Shown piece after piece: positions 21,000 to 28,467 of a DNA stretch of 28,467 bases. The notes beneath the pieces are model-generated. The model worked only from the letters and a program-made list of their open reading frames with translations, was not told the DNA's origin and did not search any database. Position numbers and translations under genes: made by a program. Position 1 is the stretch's first letter. Every line of letters starts with the position of its first letter. The DNA comes from Welwitschia mirabilis (Eukaryota; Gnetophyta; Gnetopsida; Welwitschiales): the NCBI GenBank assembly GCA_051453625.1, contig JBOZIK010000001.1, forward strand, positions 213,775,802 to 213,804,268, written 5' to 3'.

Positions 21000-21260
21000 C
21001 TTGTTAACTAGTCTTAGAACAATCTACCCCCAACAAGAATGGTTGGAATGCCATGAATTCTTTATGCTTTAAGTCTTTCTCCATGTTATCCAACTAAAAT
21101 ATCCATTACAATGGAGGCTTATGGCCCTTTTATAGACAAGGAAAGGCTTAGAGAGTTTTGTCATAATGAATTAGATGAGTAGTTAATAGTTAGTTACATT
21201 ATGGTGGTTACATTAGCTGGTTACTTAAGAAGTAAGTTATAGATATTTGGCACGTAGCCT
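21000..21260 (-). promoter_or_regulatory. LTR-like promoter segment, minus strand
   Basis: Read on the minus strand, a stretch rich in TAACTAACTATTAACT-type motifs is followed by CTATAAAAGGGCC (TATA box near 21124-21136) and then CATAAGCCTCC and GGAGAAAGACTT. This layout is typical of a plant LTR U3/R boundary. LTR ends, partner LTR and coding domains were not found, so a solo or fragmentary LTR is the best guess. Confidence 0.4.
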
Positions 21261-22821
21261 CAAAGAAAGTTTCATTATATTATTAATGCAAACATGATGA
21301 TGAAATATCCTTTAATTAATGATGATGCTATCAATAGACATCATATCATGTGTTTTTTATGTAATCATCCTAATTATTACCACATGTCATTATGACATGT
21401 TATTGTACATGTCCTCCATGTGTTTTTAGGTTTAAAGATTTATTCTAGATTACTTTTAACTTATCACATAAGTTAATTATCATGAACTCTCTATAATAAT
21501 TCAGAAACATGGGATTGGTTATGTTTTACCCTAGAAAGTCAGTGGAACTAGTGTTGTTTGCTAGAATTCCTTCATGTTTTGTAATTTTTACCTAATGATC
21601 AGTAATAAACCTACTAATATTATAGGAAAACTCATATTTGTCTAAAAACAAGATAAAAAAGGTAAAACACATCATGTTATAATAAAATGATGAATCAATA
21701 AATTAAAGATCTCTTCCTATCTAAAATTAATTAGTTATACTTGCATGGAATGTCGATTTTTACATGTAAACATATCCCCTAACTAGATTTTTCTTAGTAA
21801 AAGGTTGATAAAAACATGATCAACATAGAAAAATTAACTAATTCAAAATGTTCAAGTATAGATATTATATCATTTAAAAAAAAATTATTCATTTGTGATA
21901 AATAGGACATCAAAATTGAAAAGAAATCCTATGAAAATGGATGACATGCCCCCTAACTAAAATTATATTTTGTCCTCAAAGTTATAGAGATACAAAATTG
22001 TTCAAGACAATTGAGAACAAGTTAATTAAATTACATGGTCTTTTATGCAAAAGTTAAGTGAATGATTTTGATGTAAGTATTTCAAAAAACCTACAACGCA
22101 ATCTAAGGAAAAATAAAATATGGAAAAAAACATCTAAGATGAATTCAAAAGATAGAATACCTAAATTGATGGCCATATTTATTAAAAAATTCTATAATTT
22201 TTTTCCTAAAATTAAAATGTATCATAATATTAGACAAATAAGGTATCCTTTAAGTAAATTTGTAAGTAATTAAAAATAAGTTAAGCAAATCTCTAAGTCC
22301 ACAAGTTAAGAAAATTGAATACAAAAGAATATTCCAATCTCAATTTTTACATTCTAGTTTTTACTTTGCCATAATCATACTTTATTTATTATCTTAAGCA
22401 TTTAGATCAGATTATGCAACTAATGTTATAACATCTCCTTTCAATAGAATTAAACAGGAGTTAGTGCTATATTACCAACAAGCATTTATGATCCTGATGT
22501 AGTTGAATATGTCATAAAGTAAATTATTATAGCTATATTTCTAGTGAGTGTCCATAGCCATGATGTAGTTAACTAAATGCAATTTTAGCTAATCAACAAG
22601 TAATATGATTTAGAAGAAGAGATATTTCATTTTCTTTTAATTACTCCATCTCATATTCAACTAGAAATTTTGTGTTCTTTTTGGTTACGATCATGGAAAT
22701 TGTTATTGTAATTACTATCTAATGATGAATAAATTTATTTATTCTTTTAGTATTTACATAAAAAATTACTTTATAATTATAAATTATTATTATAAATGCT
22801 TATTATTTTATATTATAATTT
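21261..22821. other. Noncoding AT-rich stretch
   Basis: No domain recognised on either strand. The 71-codon open frame at 22058-22273 (plus) is Lys/Asn/Ile-rich, as expected by chance at this composition, and I do not call it a gene. Confidence 0.5.
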
Positions 22822-24355
22822 TCTTTTGTGGGTCTTACTATGGTTGATAACTCATGAACTCACCTACACAATTGTTAATATGATATATGTGGCTCATAAG
22901 AATGGTCTAGTTAAAACCATAATGCTCTCTTATGTAGGAAACTAATGTATTTAACTACAGAATTATGGAGCTGATATCTATAAGTCCTAAGTCTGATCTA
23001 ATGAGAACTTGATATTTCCTTATGTTGAAAACTGATTGATTTAATTACATCATCATAGAGGTGACATCTATGAATCTAAGTATTATTCTAGTCACAATTC
23101 TAGGGTGCTTCATTATATTTCAAACTGATGTATTAACCTACACAATTATCAATGTGATATTTGTAGATCCTAGAAGTGGTTCAATAGAATATTAACATCC
23201 CCTTATGTTGGAAACTAATGTATTTATCTACATGATTATTGAGGTGGCATCCATGGATCTTAGGGATGACCTATTAGAACTCTAGCATTAACTTATATTA
23301 GAAATTGAAGTATTTACCTATGCAATCACCAAAGTGATATTTGTGGTTCATAGGAGTGGTTTATTTAGAATCCTAATATCTTAATATATTAACTTATATG
23401 ATTACCAAAGTGATATCTATAAATTCTAAGAGTAGCTGAATTAGAATCTTTATGCCTCCTTATATTAAAAACTAATTTATTCACTTACATGATCATTAAG
23501 TTGACGTCTATAGGCCTTAGAGTTGGTAGTTCAAATTTTAGTACCTCATAATATTATAAATTAATGTATTTACCTACATAATTACCTAGATAATATTTTT
23601 GGATTGTAGTAATGATCTAGTTATAAGCCTAACACCTCCTTATATTACAAACTTATTTTTTGATCTACATAATTACTGGTATAGAATTTATGAATCCTAT
23701 GATGGTTCAATCAAAATCTTGATGCCTCCTTATNNNNNNNNNNNNNNNNNNNNNNNNNNNNNNNNNNNNNNNNNNNNNNNNNNNNNNNNNNNNNNNNNNN
23801 NNNNNNNNNNNNNNNNNNNNNNNNNNNNNNNNNGTTGGAAACTATGTATTTACCTTCATGATTACCAAGGTAGCACCTATGAATTCTAGGGATGGTTTAG
23901 TTATAACCTTAGTTTTCCTTTATATTAGAAACTAAAGTATTTACTTACACAATTTTCAAGGTGATATCTATGAGTTTTAAGGATGGTTTAGTTAAAATCC
24001 TAAAATCTCCTTATATTATAAACTAATTTATTGACCTATAAAATTATTGAGGTGGCCTCTATGAGTCCTAAAGATGGTTTAGTTATAATCTTAACATTTT
24101 ATTATATTGATAACTAACCTATTTATCTATATGATTACTAATATGACTTTTGTGGATTCTAAGAATGATCAAATTAGAATTCTAGTACTCCTTTATGTTA
24201 GAAACTAATATATTTACCTACACAATTACTGAAGTGACATCTATGAGTCCTGAAAATGATCCAATTAGAATCATGATGCTTTGTTGTATTGAAAAGGGAT
24301 ATATTTACCTACAGGATGATCAAGGTAACATCAATGGATCCTAGGGATTATTGTT
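22822..24355 (+). repeat. Tandem repeat array, about sixteen units of about 90 bp
   Basis: Each unit carries the landmarks GGAAACTAATGTATTTACCT, ACATGATTACCAAGGTGATA, TCTATGAATCCTAAG and CTCCTTATGTT. Unit starts, placed on the GG before AAACTAA, fall at 22846, 22937, 23027, 23120, 23210, 23300, about 23390, 23467, 23556, 23647, then after the gap 23837, 23927, 24018, 24109, 24200 and 24291. Spacings are mostly 89-93 bp; one unit is shortened to 77 bp by an internal deletion. A partial unit precedes the first. Units differ from each other at many positions, so the amplification is not recent. No open frame runs through the units. Confidence 0.93.
23734..23833. other. Assembly gap, exactly 100 N, inside the tandem array
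   Basis: Sequence before the gap ends CCTCCTTAT and sequence after begins GTTGG, which are adjacent positions of the repeat unit. An open frame drawn through the Ns (23599-23889) is an artefact. Confidence 0.99.
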
Positions 24356-24489
24356 TCACAATAGAGATTACTCTTCATATTAAATACAATTTATCTTACA
24401 ATAGTTGTACTAGTTAAAGGGAGAGATACATTCTTAATAACTAATTTTATTGATAATGAACATGGGACATTCTTTCTTTAAGGAGTAAA

Positions 24490-24780
24490 CAAGGATTGTA
24501 AGATAAAGCCATTTTATCTTAACAAGTTATTGTTGCCATTCAAAATCAAATTTTTCCTAAGCATGAAGGCCTTGGACATTCCATCATCCCAATTATCACT
24601 AGAGATAAACACATAACAAAATCTTTATTAGATATTGAAGATAGTATGAATGTTTTACCTTATTATGTCAACAAAAAACTTAGACTAATTAACTTAAGAG
24701 TATGAAAATCTAATTCTAGCTAGCTAATAACTTTTTGAAATCATCCTTAGGGATAGTATAGAATATCATAGTTTAGTTGT
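24490..24780 (+). pseudogene. Gypsy pre-protease and retropepsin remnant, plus strand
   Basis: In one frame from 24505: KAILS, a stop, QVIVAIQNQIFPKHEGLGHS, IIPIITRDKHITKSLLDIED, SMNVLPYYVNKKLRL. This matches the plant Gypsy run KAFLTEQVSxIIQxKxPPKxKDPGxPTIxCxIG followed by ALLDLGASVNLLPYSVYxxLGL. The active Asp is at 24631-24633; the following Gly-Ala is lost (DIEDS). Further on, LITF, a stop, NHP, a stop and G fit the LADRxxxxPxG segment. Confidence 0.82.
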
Positions 24781-25089
24781 TAGTTTCTAGTGGATTTAAT
24801 AGTCTAAGAGATGAAGTAAGCTAGAAGTTATTTTATTTAAATAATCTTTGATATACTTTTCTTGCTACTCTTAATTTCATTACCAAGTAGAAGAATGTCT
24901 CATGAAGATTATTTTTGATAATTTAACTATTGAGTTAAACATTTTTAATGCCAAGTAACCTAAAATATTAAGGGAATTAAATTTATGAAAATTCTTGACG
25001 ATGATATTAAATTATTCTCTTATAAATAAAATGGTTTTATTCTTTCTTACATATCTTTTAAATTTAACTCACTTCCTATTTTTAGAGAT

Positions 25090-25260
25090 AATCTTATTAA
25101 TGTGGATTGACCTTTTGAAGATTTAAAGTATGTCTTTGATAATGAATTCACTTACTTAGTGGTTACTCATTGGTTAATGTTTTCATCTAGGATAAATGCT
25201 TTAAAGAATTGTTAAAGAATCAAGAAAGTAATATGGATTATACCACTAATGATTTGGAAT
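25090..25260 (+). pseudogene. Gypsy protease-RT linker remnant, plus strand
   Basis: PFEDLKYVFDNEFTYLVVTH followed by FSSRINALKNC, a stop and RIKKVIW matches the LPxxLKYxFLxxxxxxPVIIxxxL ... LLxVLxxHKKAIGW segment just before RT. Same strand and order as the protease upstream. Confidence 0.65.
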
Positions 25261-25399
25261 TTTTGCATCCTAATGTATGTTCTAAGTTCTTTTAACTCAG
25301 ATATTGAGTTTTATCATGAAAGTGTTTCCATATCTAAGTTATCAATTAATTACCATTTTTACAATCTTAAGTTTAATAACTATAGTAAGTTCAAATGTT

Positions 25400-25620
25400 C
25401 TCTCTCATATACCATTGAATATCCTATTGATGTTTTTGTATTGTTTTATTAAATGATTTAAAATTATATTTTCTTTTAGGTAGTCTAGCATCAAGATGGT
25501 TGGGTCCATGTTTAAAGAGTTAAGATGTGTCCACGGATGCCTTCTTCATGAAAAATCCTAAATGAATTCATTCATTCACTAATTTCTTTTATCATTTTAA
25601 ACCATTTAGATAACTTATTT
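25400..25620 (+). pseudogene. Gypsy integrase C-terminal domain remnant, plus strand
   Basis: IDVFVLFY, then in a neighbouring frame NDLKLYFLLGSLASRWLGPC, STDAFFMKNPK and FKPFR match KVLLxNSRLKLFPGKLxSRWxGPFxV ... GAxEVxxxxxxxxFKVNGxRLKP. Only about 150 bp separate this from the pre-RT linker, so RT, RNase H and the integrase core have been deleted. An open stretch at 25249-25452 spans the junction and is not a gene. Confidence 0.78.
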
Positions 25621-27099
25621 ATAATTTTATCTCATCTACATCTCATTCACCCCTTTTATCTTCTTATGAGTTCATGAAACTCAATAATCTTGGTTAATGT
25701 CTTTTCTTCCTTAATCCACTAATAAATTGATATTTTATCTTTTTAAATTTTAGTAGATATTTTATTAATTTATTTCTTTTTCATGAGTTAGTTCTTTACA
25801 ATGTTTAAGTTATTTGCTAAAGTTTCATTTATTAGATATTTATAATTTCATAAATTCAAGGAAAAATGTTGTTTTTTTTCTTTCATGATGTTTCTTTATT
25901 TCAAAGAATTCATGGGTATGAAATTAGTTCTATATAAGCCTACTAATCCAAAGGCCCCATTCTCATGTTCTATGGATACTAAAATAAAAGAAAGAAAAAA
26001 AAGTAAAAGTAAGCAAAAATAAGAGATAAATATTAAAGCTCTTTACTAGTACATTATTTTATAATCATTTATATTTGATTTAATTAAGCACATCAGGTTT
26101 ATGGATGCCTTTTAACAATGAAAATATAATGATTCATTTTTGATATATTCAATTACATTAAGGCTCTAAAGACTTCCTAGTAAAGTAGCACTAAATTGTT
26201 CAAGAATAACATGTTAATCTATTGGAAGAAAGTATCACAACACTAAATGCTTAATATTTAAAACATGGTAACTCATATAAGCAAAAGAAAAATGAAATGA
26301 ACTTAAGATAGGATGGAGAAATCTTTTAATGTGCTTATTTCAACAAATTATAACTTTAGATTCTTTAGCTACTTGTGATTTTTTAAAACTTACTTGTTAA
26401 TACTTTTTTAAAATGGTAAAATAATGAGTCTCCTCTATTCATAGGATGTAGGCAAGACTTGTTATTTCACCATTTCATTCACCATTTTAATTCATTCACT
26501 TATTTTCACTTTCACTATTTATTTCAATCCATAACATCATACTTTCTTTCTATAACAAAGCATACTAGAAGCACACCTATGTTTTTTCGTGATTTCATCT
26601 TTCCATCTAGTTTTAAATCCAAGGAAAATTGATCTTATCTATTGATGAAACTAGGTAATCTGATGATCCATATTTCATTGCATTTCTATAAAAAATGTGA
26701 TTTTGAACTTAATCCACACCTTGCACAACTATTTTACATACCTTTATACCTATCTATTTTGCCTCTCTAATATTTGAATCATTCCAACATACTTAACTAG
26801 TGTCATTATTTGCATTTACTAAATCCATTATTTGTTTCTATGTTTATGCTTTTATTTTTTGATTATAGTAATTTCATATAGTATTTTATTATTCTAGTCT
26901 ATTAGTGAGCTAGATCTCAATCTAAAAATCTATCTACTCTTTTATTTTATGCATTTTCCCATTAATTTTTATTGCTGACTTCCTCATTCTTTTTTTCCAT
27001 TTCTCCTTCATCTTTCTTATTTTTCCCTCCTTCATTTTTATTATTATAGGTTATTATGAATGGGAGGAAATATTCTTTTATTAAAGAAGAAATTTTTTG

Positions 27100-27100
<1 letters not shown>
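25621..27100. other. Noncoding AT-rich region with a purine tract
   Basis: No domain seen. At about 25981-26007 there is a plus-strand run of nearly pure purine (AAAATAAAAGAAAGAAAAAA and AAGTAAAAG), 360 bp after integrase ends, which is where a plus-strand Gypsy polypurine tract and 3' LTR start would be expected. I could not find a matching LTR pair. Confidence 0.4.
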
Positions 27101-27138
<38 letters not shown>

Positions 27139-27150
27139 GATATATATATA
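27101..27150 (+). repeat. (TC)n microsatellite joined to (TA)n
   Basis: TC repeats run from 27101 to 27138 with one interruption, followed by GA and (TA)5 to 27150. Such CT tracts are common in plant promoters and 5' UTRs but also arise by slippage. Confidence 0.95.
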
Positions 27151-27202
27151 ATTCTATTTAGATAAGATTTAAGTTAGAAATTAGAGTTGCGTATTAAAAT
27201 AG

Positions 27203-27514
27203 GAAGGCATATACGACTTCTATAAAGAAGTCTTGGATTTTTGTAGAAATACTACTAAGGATGATAAGAATCTTTGGTTAATTTATTTTTCTATTCATAA
27301 AACTCCTTTAGTTATTTCTTTAAGTGATATTAAAGCTATAGTTAGAGCCAAACATCTTGAGTTATTATTCTTTTTGCTTATTAAGTCACTTCATTTTTGT
27401 TATGTAGCCCTTAATATTGAATATGCTTCAAATAGAGAGTGTGCATTAACTTATCAATATCTTTACAAAAACCAATTATTCCTCTTTGAATTTATTATTT
27501 GTAATATCGTATAG
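27203..27514 (+). pseudogene. Unrecognised open frame, about 103 codons, no ATG start
   Basis: The frame is open from just after a TAG at 27200 to a TAG at 27512-27514 and has no upstream ATG. It contains KNLWLIYFSIHKTPLVISLS, DIKAIVRAKHLELLFFLLIK and YASNRECALTYQYLYKNQ. The composition is more protein-like than chance frames nearby, with acidic and basic residues mixed and a hydrophobic central helix. I do not recognise a family. It may be a captured exon, a retroelement fragment or chance. Confidence 0.3.
27215..27232. other. Perfect short inverted repeat
   Basis: GACTTC, a TATAAA loop, then GAAGTC: a 6-bp stem with a 6-base loop, immediately before the open frame described next. Short enough to occur by chance. 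Confidence 0.5.
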
Positions 27515-28467
27515 TGTATTACCTTACAGTGCCATTGGAATATCAATTAGACATAGACAGAAAGACACTAAAACAAGACTCGTACATTAAAAAAAGAGAT
27601 TGTATGCCAGTAAAAGAGGTAACAATAAGGAACAAGAGTTATAGGCTCTTACTGTAGTGGTAATGGATATTGCTAAAATGGCTTAGGCCTATGCATGACC
27701 ACTATGAAAAATGCCTCTTCACCGTAAAAGTAATAGTGATAGTGAAGCAAGTCAATGTCCTATTAGTTTATTTTCTTAGTTATGATGATGATGTAGATGA
27801 TAGAAATGCTTTAGTAGACATAGATAAATATCATATCTTTATTAGATCCTTTGTTACGATGCCAACTTAGATGTGTTTGATAGGGTATTTTGAGTTTTTT
27901 TGCAGATAAACTAATAGATAAATTCCTAGTTCCTATGATAATCGAGAATCTAGGAGCACAAGACGAAAACATGCAGTTTATCAGATAATTCATGAGGATT
28001 TCATATAAATATGGATAAATTNNNNNNNNNNNNNNNNNNNNNNNNNNNNNNNNAAATATCACAGTGACAAAGGATAGAAGATTGTCATCCCCCATGTCAT
28101 TCAGATGATAGTTAGGATAATAACCCTAATTAGACATATGATAGACTTATTTCTAGATGACTTGTAATTGAATTGAACATCTTTTCATCAGACTTCATCG
28201 TCCACCTTATCGTCTAAATGACACTAATGAATGACATCTTCAGAACCAGTTAACAGAACTTCACATTAGGATCACAGATAGTTAAACTGGAAGCTAAATA
28301 GATAACTCATTGTAAATCTCTATCATCTCCTCCATTGTCTAGACAAAAACATGGGTGACACTATTATCCTATACTTTTATAGATTGTATTTCTGAGTTAT
28401 CACCTGTTATTTGCAACTTTCCCTTGCATGTTAGCTAGAGTTTCTACTTTAATTTTCTGTTAGTCTC
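27515..28467. other. Unassigned terminal region, less AT-rich and with more CG
   Basis: No gene or retroelement domain is recognisable. Open frames at 27670-27870 (plus) and 27811-28095 (minus, crossing Ns) are short and show no motif. CG dinucleotides are visibly more frequent than in most of the window. Confidence 0.4.
28022..28053. other. Assembly gap, 32 N
   Basis: A run of 32 Ns in the unassigned terminal region, with no repeat at its flanks. Confidence 0.99.

Noticed and set aside
22058-22273. 71-codon Lys/Asn-rich open frame
   Set aside because: Composition is what random AT-rich sequence gives. There is no motif or splice context.
22822-24355. CRISPR array
   Set aside because: The whole 90-bp unit repeats with diffuse divergence, without short identical repeats and unique spacers, and the context is a plant retroelement nest.

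Overview
This is nuclear DNA from a flowering plant, made of old, heavily mutated LTR retrotransposons. It is very AT-rich. Reading frames are broken by stops that fit C-to-T and G-to-A decay, and CG dinucleotides are scarce over most of its length. The domains that can be read are plant Ty1/copia and Ty3/gypsy (Athila-like) gag-pol domains. I see no intact gene, rRNA, tRNA, CRISPR array or bacterial feature. The species cannot be named from this sequence.

Layout. (1) 1-2665, minus strand: a decayed Copia polyprotein with domains in the order GAG-pre-integrase, integrase, reverse transcriptase (RT), RNase H; its 3' end runs off the window. (2) 2666-4982: noncoding AT-rich DNA with one exon-like 43-codon segment and a telo-box/TATA motif pair. 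(3) 4983-6870, plus strand: gag and the start of pol of a Gypsy element. (4) 6972-20280, minus strand: a structurally complete but dead Athila-like Gypsy element of 13.3 kb. It has two LTRs of about 1.2 kb, a primer binding site related to the tRNA-Asp type, gag, protease, RT, RNase H and integrase, and a 4-kb 3' spacer holding the remains of an unidentified reading frame. (5) 20281-22820: noncoding, with an LTR-like promoter segment on the minus strand. (6) 22822-24355: a tandem array of about sixteen 90-bp units, interrupted by a 100-N gap. (7) 24490-25620, plus strand: a Gypsy pol fragment that resumes almost where block 3 stopped (protease, linker, then integrase C-terminus with RT, RNase H and integrase core missing). 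(8) 25621-28467: noncoding DNA with a polypurine tract, a (TC)n/(TA)n microsatellite, one unrecognised open frame and a terminal stretch richer in CG.

Taken together this is a nest. A plus-strand Gypsy element was split by other DNA, including the tandem array, and the minus-strand Athila-like element landed inside that. Five N gaps (692, 406, 10, 100 and 32 bases) interrupt the window. The flanks of three of them show that the stated gap sizes are probably wrong.
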